A stretch of 64,000 nt of DNA from DATJGR01 sp963812255 (GTDB taxonomy: Bacteria > Pseudomonadota > Gammaproteobacteria > Pseudomonadales > Azotimanducaceae), in NCBI GenBank assembly GCA_963812255.1, contig CAWEUM010000003.1, positions 496,001-560,000 of the forward strand, given 5' to 3'. The position numbers and the translations under genes were made by a program. The notes under the pieces were generated by a model. That model had not been told where the DNA came from, did not search any database, and saw nothing but the letters and a program-made list of their open reading frames with translations. Shown here one piece after another: positions 27,378 through 36,574 of the stretch (its first letter is position 1; every line of letters starts with the position of its first letter).

Positions 27378-28721
27378 ATGATCCACATCAACGCATTCAC
27401 GCAGTGCACACCGATCTCACAGTCGATCGGCCAATGGCGCAATCCGGCGGATGCGATGTCGCGTGGCTACACCGATCTTCAAGTCTGGGCAGATCTCGCG
27501 AGAACGCTGGAACGCGGCTGCATCGATGCGCTGTTCTTCGCAGACATTCACGGCATCTACGATGGCTACGCGGCAAGCCGCGATGCGGCGGTACGTCACG
27601 CGGTGCAGACACCCGGGGCCGACCCGCTGCTGCTGATATCTGCGCTGGCACTATCCACCAAGCATCTTGGCTTCGCCAGCACGTACAGTACGACGTACCA
27701 CTCGCCGTACAACTGCGCTCGAACGTTCTCCTCGCTAGACCATTTTACGAAGGGGCGGATCGGTTTCAACGTCGTCACGTCGTACATGAAGAACGCCGAG
27801 GACAATGGTCTAGGCATCATGCTGCCCCACGACGAGCGGTACGACCGTGCCGATGAATATCTCGATGTGGTCTACAAGCTTTGGGAAGGCTCGTGGGACG
27901 ACGACGCGGTCGTGCGCGACACGGTACACAACATTCATACGGCACCCGAACGCGTGCACGACATCAACCACGCCGGCCGCTACTTCTCGGTGCGCGGGCC
28001 GCATATGTGCGAGCCGAGCCCGCAGCGCACCCCGGTCATCTATCAGGCCGGCGCATCCCCCCGCGGTATCGAATTCGGCGCGAAGCACGCGGAAGCGCTG
28101 TTCGTCGGCTTCACCGATCCCCTCAACGCGCGTGAGCGCGTGACGATGATTCGCAATCGTATCGAAGCGTACGGCCGCGATCCCGCCAGCGTGAAGATTC
28201 TGGCGGGCATCATTCCAGTGGTCGGTGACACCGACGCCGATGCGCAACGCAAGTACGACGACGCGCTACGCTACGTTTCACCAGAGGGTACGTTCGCGCT
28301 GTTCGGGGGCTGGACTGGTGTCGACCTCGCCGGCTACGACCTCGACGATCGACTCGACGACATCGACTCCGACGGTATGCAGGCCATCGCGCGCGGCATG
28401 CGGGGCAAGACCATGCGCGACTTCTACGAGCGCATCAAGCTGGGTAGCTTCAGTGTCAAGCTCATCGGTAGCGCACAGCGCGTCGCCGATCTGCTCGAAG
28501 AATGGGTCGACATCGGTGGTGTAGATGGTTTCAACGTGATGCCGGTGGTACAACCGGGCTCGCACGAAGACTTCGTCGCCGCGGTGATCCCGGAATTGCA
28601 ACAGCGCGGCCGATTCCGCACCGCATACGAAGGTTCGACATTGCGTGAGCACTACTTCGGTACCGGATGCACGCGCGTGAGCGGCGATCATCCGGCGGCG
28701 CGGTATCGAAACACTCGATGA
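27378..28721 (+). CDS. LLM-class flavin monooxygenase (NtaA/SnaA/DszA type)
   Basis: 447 residues from ATG 27378. It has the longer luciferase-like fold typical of two-component FMNH2-dependent monooxygenases: 'LGFASTYSTTYHSPYNCARTF', 'GRIGFNVVTSYMKNAEDNG', 'YDRADEYLDVVYKLWEGSWDDDAVV' (in parts) and 'VIYQAGASPRGIEFGAKHAEALF'. Relatives oxidise nitrilotriacetate, pristinamycin or dibenzothiophene sulfone. A separate flavin reductase is needed and none is adjacent. Confidence 0.88.
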   Translation: MIHINAFTQCTPISQSIGQWRNPADAMSRGYTDLQVWADLARTLERGCIDALFFADIHGIYDGYAASRDAAVRHAVQTPGADPLLLISALALSTKHLGFASTYSTTYHSPYNCARTFSSLDHFTKGRIGFNVVTSYMKNAEDNGLGIMLPHDERYDRADEYLDVVYKLWEGSWDDDAVVRDTVHNIHTAPERVHDINHAGRYFSVRGPHMCEPSPQRTPVIYQAGASPRGIEFGAKHAEALFVGFTDPLNARERVTMIRNRIEAYGRDPASVKILAGIIPVVGDTDADAQRKYDDALRYVSPEGTFALFGGWTGVDLAGYDLDDRLDDIDSDGMQAIARGMRGKTMRDFYERIKLGSFSVKLIGSAQRVADLLEEWVDIGGVDGFNVMPVVQPGSHEDFVAAVIPELQQRGRFRTAYEGSTLREHYFGTGCTRVSGDHPAARYRNTR

Positions 28722-28785
28722 AGTCACGCAATGGAACTGTCGTGGCGCGCGATGCATCCTATGCTCACCGCAGACGCGATCCAGT

Positions 28786-29472
28786 ATGAACGAACGTTTC
28801 GACATCCTGCTGGTCGAGGACAACGCCTCACTCGCAGAGAGCATCGGCGCGTACCTGGATGCAGCCGGCTTCGTACTAGACTATGCGGCCGACGGCTTGA
28901 CGGCCCTGCATCTGGCGGCGACAAACCGATACGACGCCATCCTGCTCGACATCGGGTTGCCCGGCATCAACGGGCTCGAGATCTGCCGCACGCTGCGTCG
29001 GGATGCGCACTCCAGCACGCCGATCATCATGCTGACGGCGCGCGACCAACTCGACGACAAACTCTCCGGATTCGATGCCGGGGCCGACGACTATCTGGTC
29101 AAACCGTTCGCGATGGCGGAACTCGAGGCGCGGCTCGGCGCAACCATTCGCCGCAGCCAAAGCAATGCCTACGCGACCGCCTATGTGATCGGCGACCTCA
29201 CACTCGACATCGCGACTGCCGACGTGCGCCGCGCCGGACGCCGGTTGCGCCTTTCGCCGAAGCAGTTCGAGATTCTGAAGATATTGATGCGCGAATCGCC
29301 CAACGTCGTCGGCCGCGAAGTGCTCGAGCGCGCGTTGTGGGGCGACGACGTGCCGGAGAGCGACGCGTTACGGAGTCACCTCTACAACTTGCGGCGGCTG
29401 GTCGACAAAGACTTCGATCAGGAATTGATCGAAACGGTACCCGGGCTGGGGTTCTGCATACGTGCCCCTTGA
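28786..29472 (+). CDS. OmpR-family response regulator
   Basis: 228 residues. The receiver domain has the acidic pair E11-D12, phosphoacceptor D55 ('ILLDIGLPG'), T84 and K107 ('YLVKPFA'). A winged-helix DNA-binding domain of OmpR type follows ('LRLSPKQFEILKILM', 'SDALRSHLYNLRRLVD'). The 3' end overlaps that of the convergent sensor kinase gene by 55 bases. The kinase is the last gene of the lipid operon, so the pair probably controls that operon; a matching tandem-repeat site is at 36575-36631. Confidence 0.92.
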   Translation: MNERFDILLVEDNASLAESIGAYLDAAGFVLDYAADGLTALHLAATNRYDAILLDIGLPGINGLEICRTLRRDAHSSTPIIMLTARDQLDDKLSGFDAGADDYLVKPFAMAELEARLGATIRRSQSNAYATAYVIGDLTLDIATADVRRAGRRLRLSPKQFEILKILMRESPNVVGREVLERALWGDDVPESDALRSHLYNLRRLVDKDFDQELIETVPGLGFCIRAP

Positions 29473-30794
29473 GCGGACGTGGCGCGTGTAAAGCGCAACG
29501 TCACCGTGGTGCCCTCACCGAGCGCGCTCGTTAGGTCGAGCGACCAACCGAATTGGTCCACCAGCCTCCGTACGATCGCAAGTCCCAACCCCTGGCCGGA
29601 TGCGGCACGATGCCGCGACGCGTCACCCTTTGTCTCAATCCGCCCCTCACCACGAAAGAACGGCTCGAACACGCGCGTCAGGTCAGCGCTACTCATGCCA
29701 ATACCCGTATCGCGCACCGAGACGAAATCTGCGCCGACCGAAACGTTCACCACGGCGTCGCGGCTGTACATCAGCGCGTTGCGCAGCAGATTTGTGAGCA
29801 CGATCGCGATCATGCGCGGCGGCGCGTTCACGATCAGCTCTGCTCGCTCGGTCAGCTTCACGGCGTTTCCGGTCTCTTGCGCCAGATCGGCCAGCAGGTC
29901 GATCTGCTCAGCCAACAGCACGTTGACGTTCGTAGATTCGTCCAGCGCGTGCAGTTCGTCCTCGCGCGCCAGCAACAGCAGACTCTCGATCAGCGACTGC
30001 ATCTGCGAAACGGCGCGCCGCATTCGGTCCAGCGACGCTTGATCTGTGGCCGGTCGCTGCTTGTTCCGCTCCAACAGATCCAAGCAGGCGCGCACCACCG
30101 CAATCGGGGTACGCAGTTCATGACTCGCATCGCGCGTGAAATTGCGTTCGCGAACGACGAATGCCTCCAGACGACGGGTAAAACGATCCAGCGCCTCGAT
30201 CATCGTCGTCACCTCGGCGTCCGCGCTGTCGCGCAGATCGCCCAGATCGAGGTGCGTCCCGGCATCGCGTTTCGGATCGTAGGTCTCCAGCCGCTGCGCC
30301 AGACTCACCAGCGGCGACACGGCGCGCTGCGACAGGCGGTAGGTGATGAAGGACAACGCATAGATGAACAGCAGTACCAGTGCCCCGGGGATGGCGCCGA
30401 AATACAGAGTCAAATCCGATACTTGCGCTTGCCGGAACACCAGATACAGCCGTCCGCCGGCACCGTCGCTGACATACAGCAGCGGCTGCTCGCCTTGAAA
30501 ATCGATGCGGCGGAATCCAGGCGGTTGCCGGCGCAGCGGCTCGGGTATTGCCGCGAAGTCATCGCCGCGCGCGAGATAGCCAGTCATGTTATCGGTATCG
30601 GGCGGCGCCGCCGCGGCGTTGGTTTCCCAACGCATCCAATAGTGCGCGGCCTCGCCTTGCAACGCCTTGCGCGAAAGGACGTCCGAAACCACAAAACTGA
30701 TACCGAACACGCCGACGATGACGGCCGCGCTGATCACAGCGATCTGCAGCGCGAAGGCTCGCCCGAGACGCGCCCGGACGCCGGTTCGTTTCAT
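29418..30794 (-). CDS. Sensor histidine kinase
   Basis: 458 residues. Membrane helix 1 is at about 16-38, a periplasmic sensor of about 90 residues follows, helix 2 is at about 130-152, then a HAMP linker. The H-box is 'ASHELRTPIAVVRA' with phospho-accepting H225. The ATPase domain has the N-box 'NLLRNALMYSRDA', 'DTGIGMSSADL' and 'GQGLGLAIVRRL'. It starts 19 bases after the methyltransferase stop, making it the last gene of the seven-gene lipid operon. Its stop lies within the 3' end of the response regulator on the other strand. Confidence 0.92.
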   Translation of the reverse strand: MKRTGVRARLGRAFALQIAVISAAVIVGVFGISFVVSDVLSRKALQGEAAHYWMRWETNAAAAPPDTDNMTGYLARGDDFAAIPEPLRRQPPGFRRIDFQGEQPLLYVSDGAGGRLYLVFRQAQVSDLTLYFGAIPGALVLLFIYALSFITYRLSQRAVSPLVSLAQRLETYDPKRDAGTHLDLGDLRDSADAEVTTMIEALDRFTRRLEAFVVRERNFTRDASHELRTPIAVVRACLDLLERNKQRPATDQASLDRMRRAVSQMQSLIESLLLLAREDELHALDESTNVNVLLAEQIDLLADLAQETGNAVKLTERAELIVNAPPRMIAIVLTNLLRNALMYSRDAVVNVSVGADFVSVRDTGIGMSSADLTRVFEPFFRGEGRIETKGDASRHRAASGQGLGLAIVRRLVDQFGWSLDLTSALGEGTTVTLRFTRATSAQGARMQNPSPGTVSINS

Positions 30795-30813
30795 GTCTCG
30801 CTCGGTGGCCTCA

Positions 30814-31845
30814 TCAGTTCGACGGACTCATCAGGTAGTGGCAGACCTGCCACTCTTCGCCGTCACGGTAGCCGAACATTTCCTCGCAGGCCATGAAGAA
30901 AATGCGCCACCGCTGAATCCAACGCTCGACGTCATCGCCATACGCCTGCGTGAGCGCCGCGTGCACCGCATCGGGATGGTCGTCCATTCGCTCGAGCCAC
31001 GCCGCAGCCGTGCGCTGGTAGTGTTGTCCCGACAACGACCAGACGTTGTCGATGCGCAGGTGCTGCTGAAAGTGCGTCAGGGTGTCGGCTGCCGGCATCA
31101 GGCCGCCGGTGAAGAAGTGGCGCCCCATCCAGTTGTCGGCGCCAGCGGTCTCGAACGGATACGTCAGTTCGCGATGACAGAAAATGTGCACGAACAACCT
31201 GCCGCCCGGTGCCAGCCAGCGCGCGATGCGCGCAAGCAAGGTTCGATAGTTCCTGATGTGCTCGAACATTTCCACAGACACGACGCGGTCGAATGTGCCT
31301 GTCGCGAAATCGAGCGCGTTGGCATCGGCCGTGACGACCTGCAAGTTCCGTAGCCCCAACAGGCCCGCTCTCTTCTCGATGAAGGCTCGTTGGCTGCGCG
31401 AGTTCGACACCGCCGTAAATTGCGCGGCCGGGTACCGCTGCGCCGCCCACAACGAAAACGAGCCCCACCCACATCCCAGATCGAGCACGCGCTGTCCGTC
31501 GCGCAGATCCATCCGCTCCGCATAGAGTGCCAGCATGTTCGCCTCCGCCGTGTCCAGATCATCGCCGTCCCGCCACAGACACGCGCTGTACTTGAGATGA
31601 CGGCCCAGCACGATCTGGAAGAACTGCGTTGGCACCTCGTAGTGCTGTGCGTTGGCGACATCGACATGCAGCGCCACGGGGCTGCGGCCCAGCGCTTCGA
31701 TCAGCGCGGCCTTGCGCGCCTCGCGCATTGCCTGCGTACCGCGTCGCTGCTCATGCAGGCGCTCGCGCACCAGGCGCCTGATCTCGCGTCGTACCAGAAA
31801 ATCCGGTACGTAGCCCCGTTCGGCGATCTCTTGAGCGAATCCCAT
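30814..31845 (-). CDS. CFA-synthase-like SAM methyltransferase (second copy)
   Basis: 343 residues from ATG 31845 (stop/start overlap TGATG, GAGGAG upstream). The SAM motif is 'VLDLGCGWGSFSLWAA' (about 138-153), followed by 'VVSVEMFEHIRNY'. The C-terminal pattern 'HFFTGGLMPAADTL...' and 'SLSGQHYQRTAAAWLERM' resembles the coclaurine N-methyltransferase-like branch of the cyclopropane synthase superfamily. It lacks the N-terminal lipid-binding domain of the paralogue two genes upstream. It likely methylates an unsaturated acyl chain or a related lipid. Confidence 0.85.
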   Translation of the reverse strand: MGFAQEIAERGYVPDFLVRREIRRLVRERLHEQRRGTQAMREARKAALIEALGRSPVALHVDVANAQHYEVPTQFFQIVLGRHLKYSACLWRDGDDLDTAEANMLALYAERMDLRDGQRVLDLGCGWGSFSLWAAQRYPAAQFTAVSNSRSQRAFIEKRAGLLGLRNLQVVTADANALDFATGTFDRVVSVEMFEHIRNYRTLLARIARWLAPGGRLFVHIFCHRELTYPFETAGADNWMGRHFFTGGLMPAADTLTHFQQHLRIDNVWSLSGQHYQRTAAAWLERMDDHPDAVHAALTQAYGDDVERWIQRWRIFFMACEEMFGYRDGEEWQVCHYLMSPSN

Positions 31846-32345
31846 CAGGCTGTCTCCTCGAACTGACGATTGAGAAAAGGCGCGACCGCGCCGAACAAGC
31901 AGGCGAATAGAACCGCCCAGCTCAAAGCAACCACGACCAGCCGAGCCGGCGCGGGTACTATGACTGCACCCAGCGCGGCACCGCCGAGATACGACAGCGG
32001 ACACGCAACCGCCGCAAGGACCGCTGCCAACCACGGGCGCCCGACGAGCATCGACAAGCTGTGGTTAATCGACAGGCCCAATGCCACCCACAACACCACG
32101 ATCCAATGCGGCGCCGGCACGGTGCCGTGGAAATCGAGAATGCCGCAGTAAATCCAAATGGTGTCGAGCCCCAATCCGATCGCGCCGACAATCGCCGCCA
32201 GCGCCAGATCCCGGCGGCCGCCGCGCCATAGCACATGCGCAGCCAACGCCGCACAAGCGGCGAGCCCAGCGCCGGTGCCGCCGAGTACCGCTGCAAACCA
32301 GGTCACCTGAAACAGCACGCCGTTGACGACCGCGTGAGGTTTCAT
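31845..32345 (-). CDS. DUF2878 membrane protein
   Basis: 166 residues from ATG 32345, overlapping the upstream stop by 4 bases. Four to five hydrophobic helices fill the sequence, with 'LGLDTIWIYCGILDF' and 'APHWIVVLWVALGLSINHSL' as family-like segments. DUF2878 genes often sit in CFA synthase/DUF1365/FAD-oxidoreductase clusters; the role is unknown. The longer upstream frame is shadow of the CFA gene. Confidence 0.82.
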   Translation of the reverse strand: MKPHAVVNGVLFQVTWFAAVLGGTGAGLAACAALAAHVLWRGGRRDLALAAIVGAIGLGLDTIWIYCGILDFHGTVPAPHWIVVLWVALGLSINHSLSMLVGRPWLAAVLAAVACPLSYLGGAALGAVIVPAPARLVVVALSWAVLFACLFGAVAPFLNRQFEETA

Positions 32346-33595
32346 ACCGAACGCACACGCCAGGGCCGGCCCCGATACAGCGGTTTCGCGAACAACAGTT
32401 GGACGTCGGACAGCGCACGCTCGCGAAACCCGCCCTCGCAATAGCACAGATAGAACGTCCACAAACGCCGGAAGCGTTCGTCGAAGCCCAACCGGGCGAT
32501 GTCGCTCCAGCGCGACTCGAAATTGCGCCGCCACGCGAGCAAGGTGCGCGCGTAATCGGTACCCAGATCCTCCACATTCATCGGCACCAGATTGCTCACG
32601 CGCGCCGCTGCTCCGATCAACACCGACACGCACGGAATGAAGCTTCCGGGAAACACGTACTTCTTGATGAAGTCGACCGACTGCAATGCACGTTGATAGT
32701 GCGCATCCGCAATGGTGATCGCCTGTAGCAACGCGAGCCCATCTTCATCGAGCAACCGATTCAGGGCAGCAAAATACTCGTCGAGATGATTCGCACCGAC
32801 TGCCTCGACCATTTCCACCGATACCAACTTCGAATAGCGTCCCGTCAACCGTCGATAATCGGTGCACAACACCTCGACGCGTTGTGATAGTCCCGCTCCG
32901 GCCACACACGCGCGCGCGTATTCGAACTGCTCGCGTGAGACAGTCGTTGTAGTGACCCGACACCCGGACGCGCGTGCGGCGTGAATCGCCAGACCGCCCC
33001 AGCCGCTGCCGATCTCGAGCAAATGATCATCACTAGTCAATTCCAGTTTCCCAACGATCGTATCGAGTTTGCGCACGCTGGCGGACTCGAGATCATCGTG
33101 CTCGCGTTCGAACATCGCTGCGGAATACTGCATGCGCGAATCGAGCATCCGCTCGAATAGTGCGTTACTCAGGTCATAATGCGCCGCGATATTGCTGCGA
33201 CTGCCACGCTCGCTGTTGTCGCGCATCAGCAGGTTCAGGATTCGCGCGGCCCAACCCGTCAGCAGCGCGGCTCCGCCCTCCAAAGCCTGCGTCGCATCGC
33301 GATCCCGAACCAGCAACCGCACCAAACCGACGAGATCGTCGCAATCCCAGTGGCCATCGACATACGACTCCGCCGCACCCAACGTACCGCTGGTGGCAAT
33401 GCAGCGGTAGAAGCGCGAATCGTGGACGACGATCTCGACGAACGGCGCCGCGCCGAACCGCAATGAACCGCTCGCATCATGAATCGCCAGGCCACCGCTA
33501 ACGCCTTTATTGAGACGCGTTGCGAGCAGCCGTCGACAGATCGAATCGATCCGGCCGATCGGCTTGGTTGCACCCTGCAGAATTCCCACAGTCAT
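32342..33595 (-). CDS. cfa: Cyclopropane-fatty-acyl-phospholipid synthase
   Basis: 417 residues from ATG 33595 (the frame is open to 34168, but that region is the DUF1365 gene). The N-terminal lipid-binding domain covers about 1-130. The SAM site is 'LLEIGSGWGGLAIHAA'; further CFA motifs are 'VSVEMVEAVGANHLDEYF' and 'FIKKYVFPGSFIPCV'. It transfers a methylene from SAM to the double bond of membrane phospholipid acyl chains. At 'MQYSAAMF' the position that is Cys in E. coli Cfa appears to be Ala. It overlaps both neighbours by 4 bases. Confidence 0.9.
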   Translation of the reverse strand: MTVGILQGATKPIGRIDSICRRLLATRLNKGVSGGLAIHDASGSLRFGAAPFVEIVVHDSRFYRCIATSGTLGAAESYVDGHWDCDDLVGLVRLLVRDRDATQALEGGAALLTGWAARILNLLMRDNSERGSRSNIAAHYDLSNALFERMLDSRMQYSAAMFEREHDDLESASVRKLDTIVGKLELTSDDHLLEIGSGWGGLAIHAARASGCRVTTTTVSREQFEYARACVAGAGLSQRVEVLCTDYRRLTGRYSKLVSVEMVEAVGANHLDEYFAALNRLLDEDGLALLQAITIADAHYQRALQSVDFIKKYVFPGSFIPCVSVLIGAAARVSNLVPMNVEDLGTDYARTLLAWRRNFESRWSDIARLGFDERFRRLWTFYLCYCEGGFRERALSDVQLLFAKPLYRGRPWRVRSV

Positions 33596-34350
33596 GAGCC
33601 GACTCCGTATTTTGGATGGTTGTGGAACGGGCTGCCGCGCAGCCACAGTGTTCCGGCCTGGCGATAGATGCGCAGCAGTTGAATCAACGGTTGTGCGGCA
33701 TAGCGAAATGCGGTGCGACGCAGCGCGCCGGCGGTGACCGGCGCGGTGCGCAACGCAAGCGTCGAACGAAACACGACTGCATCGTTCTGCGTCAGCTCCA
33801 TGCGAATGCCGATTCGCCGCGGTGCGTAGTCGATGATCCACCGATAACGCTGGGCCATCGGATTGAACGGCGACACGTGGAAGGCCTTGTCGAATACGAA
33901 CTCGACGTGCGCCGCCGGTGTCGGCGCGCGAAGCACGTAGCTGTGGCGTTCGCCCCACGGCGTGTTGTTGATTTCGCCGATCAGACATTCGATTCGTCGA
34001 GCCGACGGATCGAGGCAAAACACGAACCGCACCGGATTGAAGCCCGCGCCGCAGGAGACAGGTTGCTGCAACAGCAGCATCGGCCCGGTAACCGACGGGA
34101 GTCCGGCCGCCCCGATTGCCGCGTTGGCACGCGCGCGTATGGTGTCGCCCGGCCAATCCGGCAGACACGCACGCGTGCGAATCGACAATAGATTGAAGCG
34201 ATCGATCGACAGCAACCGGCTGCGGCGCGCCAGCGAATCCAGATGATCGACATCGGCGAGCAGCATGCAGATGCGATAGCGGAATGCGTGGGGCAACGGT
34301 TGCTCACGGCTGTGCGTGACGAATCCTTCGGCGATGCGGTCAAGCTGCAT
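33592..34350 (-). CDS. DUF1365 domain protein
   Basis: 252 residues from ATG 34350, overlapping the upstream oxidoreductase by 11 bases. Family features are 'HAFRYRICMLLADVDHL', 'FNPVRFVFCLD', 'GERHSYVLRAP' and 'FHVSPFNPMAQRYRW'. DUF1365 proteins accompany CFA synthase and FAD oxidoreductase genes across proteobacteria and are presumed to act in acyl-chain modification; the biochemistry is unknown. Confidence 0.88.
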   Translation of the reverse strand: MQLDRIAEGFVTHSREQPLPHAFRYRICMLLADVDHLDSLARRSRLLSIDRFNLLSIRTRACLPDWPGDTIRARANAAIGAAGLPSVTGPMLLLQQPVSCGAGFNPVRFVFCLDPSARRIECLIGEINNTPWGERHSYVLRAPTPAAHVEFVFDKAFHVSPFNPMAQRYRWIIDYAPRRIGIRMELTQNDAVVFRSTLALRTAPVTAGALRRTAFRYAAQPLIQLLRIYRQAGTLWLRGSPFHNHPKYGVGS

Positions 34351-35641
34351 GACGTCTCCGCAGATCACGCTGCACGACGGCTGCGGCATGGCGTCCGCTG
34401 ACGAACCCGTCCTCGTGAAAGCCGAACCCGGTCCAGGCGCCCGCGAAATAGATCCCGCCAACGCCCTGCAGCGCATCGACTTCGCGCTGCGCAGCCCGCG
34501 CGGCGCGATCGAACACCGGATGGGCGTAATCACGCTCCACCAGAATGGACGATTCGCGCAGCCTCGATGAAGGGTTCAGGCTGACGAACACCGACCGGGG
34601 CGCTTCGATGCGCTGCAGCCGGTTCATCCAATATGTCACGGTACACGGCGCGCCCGCGTTGGATCTGGGATCCGACTCCGGTTGCGGACCCGGCTCGACA
34701 AACGCATTCCAACTGCTCCAGGCGCGCCGATGCCGCGGCATCAGCGTAGCGTCGGTGTGCACCACAACCCGATTGGGCTGATAACGAATGGCGCCGAGCA
34801 CACGTTGTTCAGCAGGGGTCGGTGCGGCAAGGCACCGCAGCGCCTGGTCGGTATGACAGGCGAGCACCACCGCGTCGAAATGCAGCGGTTGGTGGCGGCG
34901 GCCTGATCCGATGCTGAGTTCGATGCCATTGGCACACCGGCGCACCGCGCGCACGGGTGAATCCGTCATCACACGTCCGCGAAATCGGCGTGCGAACGCT
35001 TCGACGTAACGTTGCGAGCCACCTTCCACCACCCGCCACGTCGGCCGCCCGCGCAACGACAGCATGCCGTGATTCGACATGAATTCCGTCACATGTCCGA
35101 TTGCGGTCGTACCAACGCTGGCGGGTGGCTGCGACCACAGCGCGGCGCACATAGGCAGAAGATGATCTTCGGCAAAGCCCGCGCCGTATCCTTTGCGCGC
35201 GACGAAGCGCGCGATATCCAGATCCGATTCCGACGCCGTCAACGCGGCGGCGTCACGATAGAAGCGGAAGATGTCGTACAGCATCCGCAGGAATCGCGGC
35301 CGCAGCGCGTTCTTCGGTTGGCACAACAACGCCGCCAGTCGATCGGTGCCGTATTCGAGACCGCTGCCGCCATGCGTGACGGAAAAGCTCATGTCCGTTG
35401 TGCGGCTTCCAACACCGAGACCGTCGAGCCAGGCCGAAAATCCGGGATAGTTCTCGCGATTGAACACGATGAAGCCGGAATCGATCGCGGCCTCCACACC
35501 GTCGATCGTCAGAGGATGGGTATCCGTGTGGCCGCCCAACCGCATGGCTGACTCGATGAGCGTCACCTCCGCATGCGCGTCGAGGGCATCGGCGCACGCA
35601 ATGCCGGCAATGCCGGCCCCGATCATCGCGACCCGATTCAT
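34340..35641 (-). CDS. FAD-dependent oxidoreductase (amine-oxidase fold) of the lipid operon
   Basis: 433 residues. The N-terminal dinucleotide fold is 'VAMIGAGIAGIACADAL', followed by 'LIESAMRLGGHTDTH' and the FAD-binding C-terminal segment 'GIYFAGAWTGFGFHEDGFVSG'. The family groups with flavoproteins annotated as NAD/FAD-binding or amine oxidase proteins that are linked to CFA synthase. The related furan-fatty-acid pathway of Rhodobacter also uses an FAD protein together with CFA-like methylases. It may oxidise or desaturate a methylated acyl chain (inference). It overlaps the desaturase gene by 4 bases. Confidence 0.87.
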   Translation of the reverse strand: MNRVAMIGAGIAGIACADALDAHAEVTLIESAMRLGGHTDTHPLTIDGVEAAIDSGFIVFNRENYPGFSAWLDGLGVGSRTTDMSFSVTHGGSGLEYGTDRLAALLCQPKNALRPRFLRMLYDIFRFYRDAAALTASESDLDIARFVARKGYGAGFAEDHLLPMCAALWSQPPASVGTTAIGHVTEFMSNHGMLSLRGRPTWRVVEGGSQRYVEAFARRFRGRVMTDSPVRAVRRCANGIELSIGSGRRHQPLHFDAVVLACHTDQALRCLAAPTPAEQRVLGAIRYQPNRVVVHTDATLMPRHRRAWSSWNAFVEPGPQPESDPRSNAGAPCTVTYWMNRLQRIEAPRSVFVSLNPSSRLRESSILVERDYAHPVFDRAARAAQREVDALQGVGGIYFAGAWTGFGFHEDGFVSGRHAAAVVQRDLRRRHAA

Positions 35642-36534
35642 CGCGGCGCACCCTCGGCGAGGATCGCCGCCGGCACATCACGCAGATTGCGTACCACGCC
35701 CAACCGCTCGAGCACGCGCAGCACTCGATACGACAGATCGATCTCACCGTCGAAAAAGCCCTGCCGCGCCGAGGCCGCGAAGCGATGGTGGTTGTTGTGC
35801 CAGCCCTCGCCCAACGTCAACCACGCGAGCCAGCGCAGATTGCGGCTGTCGTCCCGGGTCGCGTAGCGCCGCCTGCCGAATCGATGCGTCACCGAATTCA
35901 CCAGCAGGGTCGCGTGCAGCAGCGCAACGGTCGATACGCAATAGCCCCACAACAGCATCTGCAGGCCCGATGTTTCGAGCGCCGGCACCCATCGCTGGAA
36001 CGCGGCGCCGACGCCAAACAACGCCACGGCAGCCGCAATCGGCACCACCGAGTCGTATCGATCGAGCCACACCAATTCCGGAAAGCGCGCCCAGTCTTTG
36101 ACCCGCTCGAAATCGGTCGCAAAATGGCGCCGGCCCAGAAACCAGCCTAGATGCGCGTGCAGAAAGCCCCGCCGCGGCGAGTGCGGGTCGGCTTCGGTGT
36201 CTGCTTCGGCGTGGTGGCGGCGATGCACGCCGGCCCACCACAGCGGACCACGCTGCGCCGCGCTCGCCGCCAGCAACGCGAACGCAAACTGCACGCGCCG
36301 CGAGGCTTCGAAAGCGCGGTGACTGAAGTACCGGTGATAGAAGCCGGTGATTGCAAACATCCGCACCCAATAGAACGCAACCGCCACTGCCACATCGATC
36401 CACGCAACGCCAACGAAACACGCCGCCAGCGCACCGGCATGCAACACAACGAACGGCACCACCCGCACGACATCGATGCGCTCGTCATCGCTGCGCGAAC
36501 CGTCATTGACGAACCACTGTCGCAACGCCTGCAT
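35638..36534 (-). CDS. Membrane acyl desaturase (delta-9 type)
   Basis: 298 residues with four hydrophobic helices. The three histidine boxes of the di-iron centre are complete: H67-H72 ('HRYFSH'), H104-H108 ('HRRHH') and H246-H250 ('HNNHH'). It introduces a double bond into saturated acyl-CoA or acyl-lipid, giving the substrate that the downstream CFA-type methyltransferases modify. It is the first gene of the seven-gene operon, preceded by the symmetric operator at 36575-36631. Confidence 0.93.
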   Translation of the reverse strand: MQALRQWFVNDGSRSDDERIDVVRVVPFVVLHAGALAACFVGVAWIDVAVAVAFYWVRMFAITGFYHRYFSHRAFEASRRVQFAFALLAASAAQRGPLWWAGVHRRHHAEADTEADPHSPRRGFLHAHLGWFLGRRHFATDFERVKDWARFPELVWLDRYDSVVPIAAAVALFGVGAAFQRWVPALETSGLQMLLWGYCVSTVALLHATLLVNSVTHRFGRRRYATRDDSRNLRWLAWLTLGEGWHNNHHRFAASARQGFFDGEIDLSYRVLRVLERLGVVRNLRDVPAAILAEGAPR

Positions 36535-36574
36535 GGGAACTCCGCGCGAATCTTTGGCGAGACTATCGCCGCAC

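Noticed and set aside
29553..30896. 447-codon plus-strand open frame opposite the sensor kinase
   Set aside because: Gln/His/Arg-rich shadow; the kinase has all its sequence boxes.
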